A stretch of DNA of 41,692 bases from a virus: positions 1 through 41,692 of IMG/VR virus record IMGVR_UViG_3300031623_000016; one strand, given 5' to 3'. The position numbers were made by a program, and so were the translations under genes. The notes beneath the pieces were generated by a model. That model searched no databases, was not told where the DNA came from, and saw only the letters and a list, made by a program, of their open reading frames with translations. Shown piece by piece: positions 34,378 through 41,213 of the stretch (its first letter is position 1; each line of letters starts with the position of its first letter).

Positions 34378-34399
34378 TTTACAGTGTTTACAGTGGAAA
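34378..34399 (-). promoter_or_regulatory. doubled palindrome upstream of the parB-like gene
   Basis: An exact site (34387-34399) overlaps a partial one (34378-34390), making two tandem ACAGTGTTT-type units in the 71-bp gap before the parB-like gene. This is the only place with a direct doubling and suggests autoregulation. Confidence 0.7.
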
Positions 34400-34402
34400 T
34401 CT

Positions 34403-35392
34403 TTAGAAGTCGTCGTCGTTCTCTTCTGGTGCGGCGAACGGATCAGCGTTGTCTGTTGGGGCTTCGTTCGATTCGCCTGACTTGTTACTGGTGTCGTCGC
34501 TTAGGTCTGTTGCGTTGATCATCGCAAGCTGTGCGTCCTTTCCTGTCTCCTTGCTAGCTAGTTGAAGTGCAATCTGATGAACCATTGGAATCATCGCTGG
34601 GCATGCAATAGATGTCTTGCCGCCCTTGTTGATGTCCATTACATAATACGTCTGCTCCTGGCCCGCGTCAACCCTTACTTTCTGATTTGTCGAAACGAAG
34701 TATGTTCGACCGTAAGGTGCTAGGCTTTCAAAGCGGTGACCAGCCATGAATGTGGCAAGCTTCTCACCTGCTTTGCTCGACGTTCTACTGAAAGTCAGTA
34801 CTACGAAGTTTGACATTGCTGTCATTGTCTCTTGGTCGATTGGAAGGACCAAGTAGTTCGTGTTGACGGTGACTGGCGGTCGTCCATCTTGATCTGGGAG
34901 CGTTCCGTATGTCCCGCCGTGCTTCTTCCAGATTCCTTCCCGTACTTTCTCTTCTGTCTTGTCGAGAGATTTCCAGTGGAAAGGGATTGGTTCTTCTTCC
35001 GTTCGTTCTTCAAGTGTCTTCCACTTGACATACTCGAATGGAAGCTTTGCGATAGGAACGAACATCATGTTGTCCACTAGCGTTAACTCGTCAGGGTTAA
35101 CGCCCTGGTCGATCAACCATAGCGGCTTGGCTCGCTGTGTCAGGATGGAACGGTTGATACTGTCAACCAACTGGCCTGCCTTGTACCCTGGCTTGCCTTG
35201 TGCTACTTCCGGCGATGCTGGCTGTAGGATAGCAACGCGACTGATGGCAATCTCTGCCTGCTGATCGACGTTGTCGTCGAATGCACCTTGCAGAAGCTCA
35301 AGTTCGTCTTGAGTAGGCTCTCGAATGCTGATTTCTGTGTCTGGTGCGACTTCATCTTGTGTGATAATTTCGCCAGTGGGGTCCGGTGACAT
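34403..35392 (-). CDS. putative ssDNA-binding protein with SSB-like acidic tip
   Basis: A 329-residue protein, first gene after the consensus promoter. The C-terminus is Ser/Asn/Asp-rich and ends DPFAAPEENDDDF, an acidic tail with terminal Phe as in bacterial SSB and T7 gp2.5, used to contact replication proteins. The core (FVPIAKLPFEYVKWK, VTVNTNYLVLPID, NFVVLTFSRTSSKAGEKL) is beta-rich and could be an OB-fold. No motif proves ssDNA binding. AAGGAG is five to six bases before the ATG. A palindrome (34970-34982) encodes PFHWK. Confidence 0.55.
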   Translation of the reverse strand: MSPDPTGEIITQDEVAPDTEISIREPTQDELELLQGAFDDNVDQQAEIAISRVAILQPASPEVAQGKPGYKAGQLVDSINRSILTQRAKPLWLIDQGVNPDELTLVDNMMFVPIAKLPFEYVKWKTLEERTEEEPIPFHWKSLDKTEEKVREGIWKKHGGTYGTLPDQDGRPPVTVNTNYLVLPIDQETMTAMSNFVVLTFSRTSSKAGEKLATFMAGHRFESLAPYGRTYFVSTNQKVRVDAGQEQTYYVMDINKGGKTSIACPAMIPMVHQIALQLASKETGKDAQLAMINATDLSDDTSNKSGESNEAPTDNADPFAAPEENDDDF

Positions 35393-35449
35393 AGAGTCTC
35401 CTTTTTTGTGCGACTTGGGGGCGACGGGTTAGAATGTGGGGATCGTTTA

Positions 35450-35462
35450 AACTTCTCAAGTT
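35450..35462. repeat. 13-bp inverted repeat in the leader of the SSB-like gene
   Basis: AACTT-CTC-AAGTT, next to a GTTTAAAC palindrome, within the first 45 bases of the predicted transcript. It could be an operator for another repressor or a small RNA hairpin; it does not match the dispersed family. Confidence 0.5.
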
Positions 35463-35498
35463 ATGTTGCGACTGATTTTCTATCGACTGTACATGATC

Positions 35499-35527
35499 AT
35501 TATACCAGAAAATAATCTTCTTGTCAA
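35499..35527 (-). promoter_or_regulatory. perfect sigma70 promoter TTGACA-17-TATAAT
   Basis: On the minus strand TTGACA (35522-35527) and TATAAT (35499-35504) are separated by exactly 17 bp. Transcription should begin near 35492 and read the SSB-like and ParB-like genes, ending at the terminator near 32890. It should be used by host polymerase at once after infection, and a palindrome (35547-35559) lies about 20 bp upstream of the -35. Confidence 0.93.
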
Positions 35528-35546
35528 TAGGGGCTAGAGAAAAAAG

Positions 35547-35559
35547 TTTACACTGGAAA
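35547..35559 (-). promoter_or_regulatory. palindrome 20 bp upstream of the consensus promoter
   Basis: An exact copy, TTTACACTGGAAA, centred near -61 relative to the predicted start point. KorB operators in RK2 also lie upstream of strong promoters and act through contacts with polymerase or a second repressor, so this is a plausible control site for the early operon. Confidence 0.7.
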
Positions 35560-35582
35560 TGTTAAGCCTGGGGACCTTATTA

Positions 35583-36662
35583 TCACTTAAGCTCAATCCA
35601 CATGTGGTGGTCACTCGTCTTTTCCCCCGGCAGTGCAGTTAATAATTTTGGTTCTACTACCCTTACGTTCATTTTCCTATCTAATTTCTTTGCTACCGAC
35701 TTTAGGAAGCCAGCTAGGTTGAGGTTAGTGTCGCTGTCTATATCCAGTATGAACGTCAAGCTGCCAGTGAACAGCTTGAAGAAGTTTCTGATCATGCATG
35801 TACCTAGACCGGCACCTCTCCAGTCAGGTTCAACCGCGAAACTCGCAACTAAACTGGTAGACTTCCGCGTGTCGAATACCATGTAGCCAGCAGGCGGGAG
35901 TACGCCTTCCCCAGTAACGGGGTGGACATCAGGAGAAATCTTTGATGGGTTCGTGGGAAACGCCAGCATTATATTTCTTCTCTCGGCTATGCATTTCTTC
36001 CATATAGCTGAGTGGAACGGCATGAGATCTGCGTTGCCAAAGAGTCCTGTGTGAATGTTAGGATCTAAGGCACCCGTCATCTTAATGGCTGAGTTGACCA
36101 TCTCTCCACTGGTTACTAGCTTTACCGTCGCTCCATATGAGGACATGTCGTCAACGAAAAAGTCAACGTCCCTTATGAAGCCAATAAAGTTCTCTGCCAG
36201 TTCTGGTGCTGTTATAAAGCTGGTCACCCATAGTAATGCTGTGTCTGTACATAATGCCTCTATGTCAGCTTCGGTCAGGGTCGATGAGACTGCCATGACG
36301 GACTCGTTGTAAGCAGAGATTGACAGTATCGCTGCGTCTTGAACTGACTTCATTAGATCTTCAGGCTGAAGAGGCCGAGAAGGAGTGAAGTCCAATACAT
36401 GGATAGCTTCATTAAAGAAAGGCTCTAGAACTGCCGCTTCCTTGACGGTCTTGTTTCCAGTGTAAACTTCAAGGGCAAGTGCCCAGTCCCTGTCCCTTCT
36501 GTAGTTGATGAACACTACGGATCTCTTACACGGTAGTCCTGGCAGGCCCCTGGACTGAGTCCACTTGATCCCGTTTGCGATCTCAGGGGCATCAACTTCC
36601 TCATAAGAGGGAATAGCCCATACTCTGAAATTCGACATCTCGCATTCCTTCACGTCAGTCAT
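35583..36662 (-). CDS. protein with C-terminal GNAT acetyltransferase-like domain
   Basis: A 359-residue protein. The last 120 residues contain GNAT motif A, SFAVEPDWRGAGLGTCMIRN, with the acyl-CoA-binding R-G-x-G-L-G loop, followed by a strand-helix end. The first 230 residues are of unknown family (several Trp/Phe-rich strands). The target is unknown; phage GNATs may modify host proteins. Start ATG 36662 has GAGGG five bases upstream and overlaps the preceding stop by eight bases; an ATG 13 codons earlier is weaker. A palindrome (36454-36466) encodes VYTGN. Confidence 0.62.
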   Translation of the reverse strand: MTDVKECEMSNFRVWAIPSYEEVDAPEIANGIKWTQSRGLPGLPCKRSVVFINYRRDRDWALALEVYTGNKTVKEAAVLEPFFNEAIHVLDFTPSRPLQPEDLMKSVQDAAILSISAYNESVMAVSSTLTEADIEALCTDTALLWVTSFITAPELAENFIGFIRDVDFFVDDMSSYGATVKLVTSGEMVNSAIKMTGALDPNIHTGLFGNADLMPFHSAIWKKCIAERRNIMLAFPTNPSKISPDVHPVTGEGVLPPAGYMVFDTRKSTSLVASFAVEPDWRGAGLGTCMIRNFFKLFTGSLTFILDIDSDTNLNLAGFLKSVAKKLDRKMNVRVVEPKLLTALPGEKTSDHHMWIELK

Positions 36663-37470
36663 CTTTACCCTCGCTTTCTTTATCGACACGGCCTGATTCA
36701 TCGACCTTATCGGAGACTGTATCTAAAGATATGCCTGGGATGTTTCTGGCGATGGAATCCTTTAGGTCCTCGGGTATGTCTCGGATGAAGATTACTATCG
36801 CCGCCTTTCCCTGAACATGCCTAATGACTGACAGGTCGAGTAGTTCCTGCCTTGCGTTCTCCGACTCTTCCGACTCTTGATCGCTCCTCGACTTACCCTG
36901 CTTCCATCTCTTCAGTAGCTGCTGGTAGATCTTCTTGCAGAAATTGAGTGAGTATGTTGTTCCTATTGCCCTGAGGCAATCGTTGAACTTGTGTCCCTCT
37001 CTGAACTTCTTGAAGAACGTAGCGAACTCAGTGAGTAGCATTTCACCCTGATGTCTATTGGTCCTCTGGACTATTACCTTTGTTCTGTACTGATTAAACA
37101 GTATGGAGTACACGTCTAGGTAGTACAGGTCGCCGCGACATTGAGCGTTACGCTGCTCGTTAGCCATTCTTAAAATCTTGTGTAGCGGTGCGTCTCCCAC
37201 TGCGTACCAAGATATGATCTTCTTTATTAACTCCTTGCCTATATCCTCTTCTTTGTAGATGACACTGATTGGCTCTCTTGCTGTGACGCCCGCTGCCGTC
37301 TTCTTATTTGACATGCCGGGCTTGCGTTTGACCATCTCTGGCCTTACCCTGGTCTTGGGCGTCAAGGTGGTGGCCTGCTCCTTCCCTGGAACTACCACCT
37401 TGACTGACTCTACTCCTGCTGTGTCAGCACGCGACTGATCTTGAATGATACTAGGTTTTTGCTTTTCCAT
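36655..37470 (-). CDS. hypothetical basic protein, start codon inside a palindrome
   Basis: A 271-residue protein with a disordered basic N-terminus (Lys/Arg/Thr/Pro-rich to about residue 65) and a helical, basic body (YSILFNQYRTKVIVQR, FFKKFREGHKFNDCL). No family recognised; charge suggests nucleic-acid contact. The ATG is the centre of palindrome variant 37464-37476 (TTTCCAATGGAAA), with GGAG eight bases upstream. Ends in TGA overlapping the next gene. Confidence 0.62.
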   Translation of the reverse strand: MEKQKPSIIQDQSRADTAGVESVKVVVPGKEQATTLTPKTRVRPEMVKRKPGMSNKKTAAGVTAREPISVIYKEEDIGKELIKKIISWYAVGDAPLHKILRMANEQRNAQCRGDLYYLDVYSILFNQYRTKVIVQRTNRHQGEMLLTEFATFFKKFREGHKFNDCLRAIGTTYSLNFCKKIYQQLLKRWKQGKSRSDQESEESENARQELLDLSVIRHVQGKAAIVIFIRDIPEDLKDSIARNIPGISLDTVSDKVDESGRVDKESEGKDD

Positions 37471-37476
37471 TGGAAA
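37464..37476 (-). promoter_or_regulatory. palindrome variant with ATG at its centre
   Basis: TTTCCAATGGAAA on the minus strand: the central S base is replaced by A, which creates the ATG start codon while both six-base arms stay perfect. GGAG lies eight bases before the ATG. Confidence 0.75.
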
Positions 37477-37501
37477 TTCTCCGCGTGATTATGGACCCAC
37501 T

Positions 37502-37897
37502 CTAGCCCTTGACGATCTGAGAGCGGGTTGACATCGACTGTAGCTGGCCCAATACGCTCTTGCACCATGTATCGTAGTTGCCAAGGATGTGGACCGATCT
37601 TCCATCCTTCATTCCGATGTGGCACGTGTTGGTGTAGTCACCTTCGTCGAACATTCCCTCTAGCTTTGGATCTACGATGTGTCCCTCCGGCAGTTCGGTT
37701 AGCGACGGGAACGTGAGTTCATCTATTGCGGCATGCTCTGGATTCCTTTTTTTAAGGTCGTACCTGCTTACGTTTCTGCCCTCTATGTATGTAGAGAAGT
37801 CGACTGCATTAAGGGCTGCCTCGCAGCATGCATACCCGAATTCGCTGCCTTGATCGTTTGGAACGAGAACTATTGGGTTGACTATTACTACAATCAT
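37502..37897 (-). CDS. hypothetical protein
   Basis: A 131-residue acidic protein starting MIVVIVNPIVLVPNDQGSEF, with a hydrophobic first strand and an alpha/beta body; no family recognised. The second ATG (37897) has AAGGA eight bases upstream; the ATG at 37903 is too close to it. Lies in the early-gene region. Confidence 0.6.
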   Translation of the reverse strand: MIVVIVNPIVLVPNDQGSEFGYACCEAALNAVDFSTYIEGRNVSRYDLKKRNPEHAAIDELTFPSLTELPEGHIVDPKLEGMFDEGDYTNTCHIGMKDGRSVHILGNYDTWCKSVLGQLQSMSTRSQIVKG

Positions 37898-37921
37898 GGT
37901 CATGGTCCTTGGGTTATAGGG

Positions 37922-38095
37922 TTAACTGTGGTCATGCGTTCGTGTATAGTGGGCGGTTTCGTACACTTTGTGCTGACATACGCACCTGTCCTGCTCCTCC
38001 CTGAGCATTCTATTTTGCTTCTCCAGTCTTAATATCGCCTCCTGAAGGTCCTTGTTCTTCCCGATCTCCTTGTTTAATAGCGTTAGTAGGCCCAT
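37922..38095 (-). CDS. 57-residue coiled-coil protein
   Basis: A short ORF (MGLLTLLNKEIGKNKDLQEA, then ILRLEKQNRMLREEQDRC) with clear heptads, a CVC pair and a His-rich end. AGAGGA is five bases before its ATG. It overlaps another small ORF (38010-38138) in a different frame. Function unknown. Confidence 0.55.
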   Translation of the reverse strand: MGLLTLLNKEIGKNKDLQEAILRLEKQNRMLREEQDRCVCQHKVYETAHYTRTHDHS

Positions 38096-38138
38096 TACTG
38101 TCCTCTTCTTTCTCTGTTGTGTTCATCAAAGGAAACAT
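38010..38138 (-). CDS. 42-residue ORF overlapping the coiled-coil gene
   Basis: MFPLMNTTEKEEDSNGPTN and a Gly/Glu/Lys-rich end. The ATG has no good ribosome site. The same frame is open back through EIYSGNFNWAAGVINYQ to the TAA of the Fe-S nuclease gene (38193-38195), and that upstream part looks protein-like, so the real start may be non-ATG or the frame may be reached by readthrough. A palindrome (38173-38185) lies in this stretch, with AGGAG and a GTG in the usual places. Confidence 0.35.
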   Translation of the reverse strand: MFPLMNTTEKEEDSNGPTNAIKQGDREEQGPSGGDIKTGEAK

Positions 38139-38192
38139 TTGGTAGTTTATTACGCCTGCTGCCCAGTTAAAGTTTCCACTGTAAATCTCCTG

Positions 38193-39365
38193 TTACATTC
38201 CAAACGGGTCTTCGCTTGAATACGACTTGATGTTGTGTAGCTGGGCTTCTTCTACTTGTAGTTCCAGTCCGTCAGTGCATTGATCTGTGTGCTTACACCA
38301 GAACTCGCAGTGACTACCGGGGTTACGCCAGAAGTCTCCTCGATGGATCTGACGGCAGATCCGTATTACGTCTGACATGTAGATCTGTACTTGCTCGGGG
38401 GTTCGCTTCGCTGGTATGAAGCACTTCCCCATGTAGTCTCCTTTCTTTCCTCCTTCTAGCCACTTGTCTGATATCCTCTCGGCTATGATCATCTTGTTGG
38501 ATTTGGTTGACTTGACCTTGGGTAAAGACTTGTCCTTGATCATCTTGGCGTACTGATCCTTGGGGCGACGGATGAAGTCTCTCATCCAAACCAACTCCAC
38601 TACGTCAGGTAGTTCTCGGGGCCAGCGTGGTGTGCCTACCATTGCTAGGCAGTCTTCGCATGGCCCGTTGTATACCAGTTCTTTGTTGATACCGAATGGA
38701 TCGTCAACGTAGCAAGGCTTGCACTCTGGACAGACTGGGTTGCCCCACTTGACTGCTGCTGAGTAGATTGTCATCTGCATGTTCAGCATGAACTCAACGC
38801 GAGAGGGCTTGAACTCTTGTGCCCTGAACTTCATGTCTCGAATGCTGCGTAGTCCATCACCGTACACTCCTCCTTGATCTATCTGACCAACGAAGAGGTA
38901 AGGCTTCTTGTCTGGGAACATCGGGTCTTGGATCTCCAGTACGAATGACTGTTCGTGCATGGTGGATCTGAAGTCATGATTGCGTTCGTGTTCTTGGTAG
39001 CCTTGGAGCATCTGGATGTACTCAGACGCGCTCTCTTCAAACATCTCTTCTATGGAATCGCAGCCAGCACGGATAGGAGGATTGGTTGACTGCTTCTCCA
39101 TCTCTGTGTTGTAACAGCGAGTGAAGTCCTGTAGCAGTTCTCCGAACGTACTGTCTAGCTTCTTGCGAACGTGCATCTCGTACACGACTTCATGTCCTGC
39201 CGTACCGAGGATGGCTGCGTAGAAAGGTTCCGACTCTTCCATGTCGAGGACCCATCTGTACATTGCCATCTGTGGACAGAGCAGGAAGTCGTTGAGCATT
39301 GACTGCCTGAAGTAAAGCTGACTGCACTGCTTTACTATCTGTTCGTTGATTCCGTTTATTTCCAC
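38193..39365 (-). CDS. PD-(D/E)XK nuclease with Fe-S-type cysteines (Cas4/AddB-like)
   Basis: A 390-residue nuclease. Motifs in order: Cys30 in LNDFLLCPQMAMYRW, GTAGHEVVYEM (His58), GQIDQGG (Asp163), SIRDMKFRAQE (Asp177-x-Lys179), QMTIYSAAVKWG (Gln197), then C-terminal HCEFWCKHTDQC (Cys353, Cys357, Cys363). One early and three late cysteines are the [4Fe-4S] set of Cas4/AddB-type enzymes. An extra four-Cys knuckle (CPECKPC and CEDC) lies between. It probably processes DNA ends. The start is GTG 39365 inside palindrome 39359-39371, with AAGGAG upstream. Confidence 0.8.
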   Translation of the reverse strand: MEINGINEQIVKQCSQLYFRQSMLNDFLLCPQMAMYRWVLDMEESEPFYAAILGTAGHEVVYEMHVRKKLDSTFGELLQDFTRCYNTEMEKQSTNPPIRAGCDSIEEMFEESASEYIQMLQGYQEHERNHDFRSTMHEQSFVLEIQDPMFPDKKPYLFVGQIDQGGVYGDGLRSIRDMKFRAQEFKPSRVEFMLNMQMTIYSAAVKWGNPVCPECKPCYVDDPFGINKELVYNGPCEDCLAMVGTPRWPRELPDVVELVWMRDFIRRPKDQYAKMIKDKSLPKVKSTKSNKMIIAERISDKWLEGGKKGDYMGKCFIPAKRTPEQVQIYMSDVIRICRQIHRGDFWRNPGSHCEFWCKHTDQCTDGLELQVEEAQLHNIKSYSSEDPFGM

Positions 39366-39371
39366 TGTAAA
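39359..39371 (-). promoter_or_regulatory. palindrome containing the Fe-S nuclease GTG start
   Basis: TTTACAGTGGAAA on the minus strand with the start codon as its centre and AAGGAG nine bases before it, the same design as at 24087. Confidence 0.8.
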
Positions 39372-39686
39372 CTACTCCTTCGCGTTTCTAGTTCGTCCGT
39401 TCTGTTCCCACCTGTTCTCCTCAAGCATTACGCCTGTAAGCTCTATCGCTCCAAGTGGCACAGTGATAGGCTCTAGTACGTAGATCATTTGGGGAATCCT
39501 GAACCACAGGAATTTCTTTAGCCAGAAGGTTGCGGAGATAACTCTTCTGCTGTCAGTGTAGCCAGTCACGCCGCCGTCGACTGAAGTTCCTATCTGAAGC
39601 GGTTGCGGCCTACGGATACCACGAACCCTTAACATGAAGTCTCTCTCGTTGACTCCATCGGTTATCATTATTGCCAGTGTTATCAT
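39372..39686 (-). CDS. hypothetical protein
   Basis: A 104-residue beta-rich protein with a hydrophobic centre (FWLKKFLWFRIPQMIYVLEP) that could be a buried core or a peripheral membrane-contacting segment. No family recognised. AAGGCGA lies about nine bases before the ATG. Confidence 0.5.
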   Translation of the reverse strand: MITLAIMITDGVNERDFMLRVRGIRRPQPLQIGTSVDGGVTGYTDSRRVISATFWLKKFLWFRIPQMIYVLEPITVPLGAIELTGVMLEENRWEQNGRTRNAKE

Positions 39687-39708
39687 AGTCAGGTCGCCTT
39701 ATGCGTGC

Positions 39709-40143
39709 TTAGTAGTTGTTTGCTAATCCTAGCATGACCATCAGAAGGTTTACGTTAACCGATCTGACTCCTTCTATGTCTAGTACTATATCGCTTGCCT
39801 TCTCCTTTATTGAATTTATCTTAGAGAGCATAGGCTCGACAGTCACCGGAACGAAGATCTCTACTAAGTAGCGACCGTACTTGCCTGTCTTGTCCTTGTG
39901 GGTCCTGATCCAGATTTTCTCTGCGGTACTGAGTATCTCCCTGAGTGCATCCCTGGACTTCGTTCCATACTCTCTATCGGCTCCTCGCATCTCAGGTGTG
40001 TCGATCCCGTACAGTCGGCAGACTGTGTTGCGTTTCCATATACCGAACCCACAGTCTATGTCTAAGCGTACAGTGTCGCCATCATAGATCGGGTGCCTCG
40101 CAGATGATGAGGTGACTGCTGCTGAGTACTCGTAGGTTTTCAT
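39709..40143 (-). CDS. SNase-like thermonuclease
   Basis: A 144-residue OB-fold nuclease: IYDGDTVRL (Asp23), CRLYGIDTPE (Arg43, Asp48, Glu51) and GKYGRYLVEI (Arg91) match the catalytic Arg35/Asp40/Glu43/Arg87 set of staphylococcal nuclease. The C-terminus VNVNLLMVMLGLANNY is the typical end helix (family: lN..Lv..GlA..y). There is no signal peptide, so it acts inside the cell. GGAG is eight bases from the ATG, which overlaps the upstream TGA. Confidence 0.88.
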   Translation of the reverse strand: MKTYEYSAAVTSSSARHPIYDGDTVRLDIDCGFGIWKRNTVCRLYGIDTPEMRGADREYGTKSRDALREILSTAEKIWIRTHKDKTGKYGRYLVEIFVPVTVEPMLSKINSIKEKASDIVLDIEGVRSVNVNLLMVMLGLANNY

Positions 40144-40370
40144 GACGTATTCTCCGCTTTAGCGATCTCCGCTCTGAGTAACTTGCCAGCGTCTGCTTCG
40201 ATCTGGTGGTCATTGCAGAAGTAGGAGTTCTCACCTGTCTTGTATCCACACCTAGCATGTGGTGCCATGATCCACAGGCAGTGCTTTGTGGTGATGGGTG
40301 TCACGAACTGGGATTTCTTTTTACTTGCTGCGAGCAGGGCTAGCTCGCCCTTAGTCTTTGGCTTGGTCAT
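40140..40370 (-). CDS. small Cys/His protein, possible zinc site (GcrA-C-terminus-like)
   Basis: A 76-residue protein with CLWIMAPHARCGYKTGENSY and FCNDH: C...C...C..H. The CxW......CG......FCxxH pattern resembles the C-terminal part of GcrA-type regulators, but the helix-turn-helix part is absent. GGAGGA precedes the ATG. Could be an adaptor or regulator; low certainty on family. Confidence 0.5.
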   Translation of the reverse strand: MTKPKTKGELALLAASKKKSQFVTPITTKHCLWIMAPHARCGYKTGENSYFCNDHQIEADAGKLLRAEIAKAENTS

Positions 40371-40397
40371 TTGATTCCTCCGCTTTAATGCTCTCGG

Positions 40398-41213
40398 TTA
40401 GTTGCATTTCCCAGACACGCCTTGCATGGCTTCCCATGGCCCGTGTTTCTTTACAGTGGAAACAAGTGCTTCGACTCCACGCGGCCCAAAGCTTTTAAGT
40501 CCAAGGAAGTATGATTGAGGCTGGACGAGTGCGTCGTAGAAAGTGACGATGCCGTTGGCGGCGAGGATGCCAGCGAATCGTGGGTTCAACCCTCCTTGCA
40601 TTAGACTGACTTCAAGCTTGTCCTGCATTTCCATGTCAGCTATAGATACACGTGACATGAACGCTTGCCGTGCTGTTGCTATGACTTCCATGGCTCGATC
40701 AAACATGGCGTACTTGATCGACTCTTCAATGTCCGTCATGATTATGGCAACTTCTTCGTCGGACACTATCTGGTCTGGTTTGGCTGCACTGTTTTGAGAT
40801 GCCGGTGATTGCTGGTTCATAGGTACACCGCCACTGCCCTTAGTCTTTGCACGTGAGCCGGTGTTGTCCTGCTTGCCGTATGTCGATGGGGTTTTAATAG
40901 CTGCGGTCCCTCCGTTGCCTCCGTTCTCGGCACTGCCCCAGGTGAACTCCGTTCCTGCCTTTACGGTAGCAGTGTGGGCTACACGGGATGAGTCTGCTGT
41001 GCCTGCGAGGGAGTTTTGTTTCTTCTTGGTTAGCTTTACGGTTTTACCTGTTCCTAGTTTCTTTTTCTTTTTGGTCGCTGAATCTCCTAGTCTGGTTGAG
41101 AGCGAGGAGGATTCGCCGGAAGTAGGTAGACCGGCATTAGGAAGTTTAATTGTGACTCCTGGCCTGTATGCGGCACCGTGCAGATGGCCGACAGTGTTTG
41201 CATTCCTTGGCAT
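40398..41213 (-). CDS. protein with disordered basic N-terminus and RNA polymerase alpha-CTD-like C-terminus
   Basis: A 271-residue protein. Residues 1-150 are low-complexity (Lys runs, Gly/Thr/Ser/Asn-rich). Residues about 205-260 (QGGLNPRFAGILAANGIVTF, then YDALV, GLKSFGPRGVEALV) read like the alpha-CTD: L.R....L...GI.t..dL...L....g.G.....v. This helix-hairpin-helix fold binds DNA, and in host alpha binds UP elements and regulators. A role in transcription is suggested, but a plain DNA-binding HhH is possible. AGGAG precedes the ATG. A palindrome (40450) encodes VSTVK. Confidence 0.6.
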   Translation of the reverse strand: MPRNANTVGHLHGAAYRPGVTIKLPNAGLPTSGESSSLSTRLGDSATKKKKKLGTGKTVKLTKKKQNSLAGTADSSRVAHTATVKAGTEFTWGSAENGGNGGTAAIKTPSTYGKQDNTGSRAKTKGSGGVPMNQQSPASQNSAAKPDQIVSDEEVAIIMTDIEESIKYAMFDRAMEVIATARQAFMSRVSIADMEMQDKLEVSLMQGGLNPRFAGILAANGIVTFYDALVQPQSYFLGLKSFGPRGVEALVSTVKKHGPWEAMQGVSGKCN

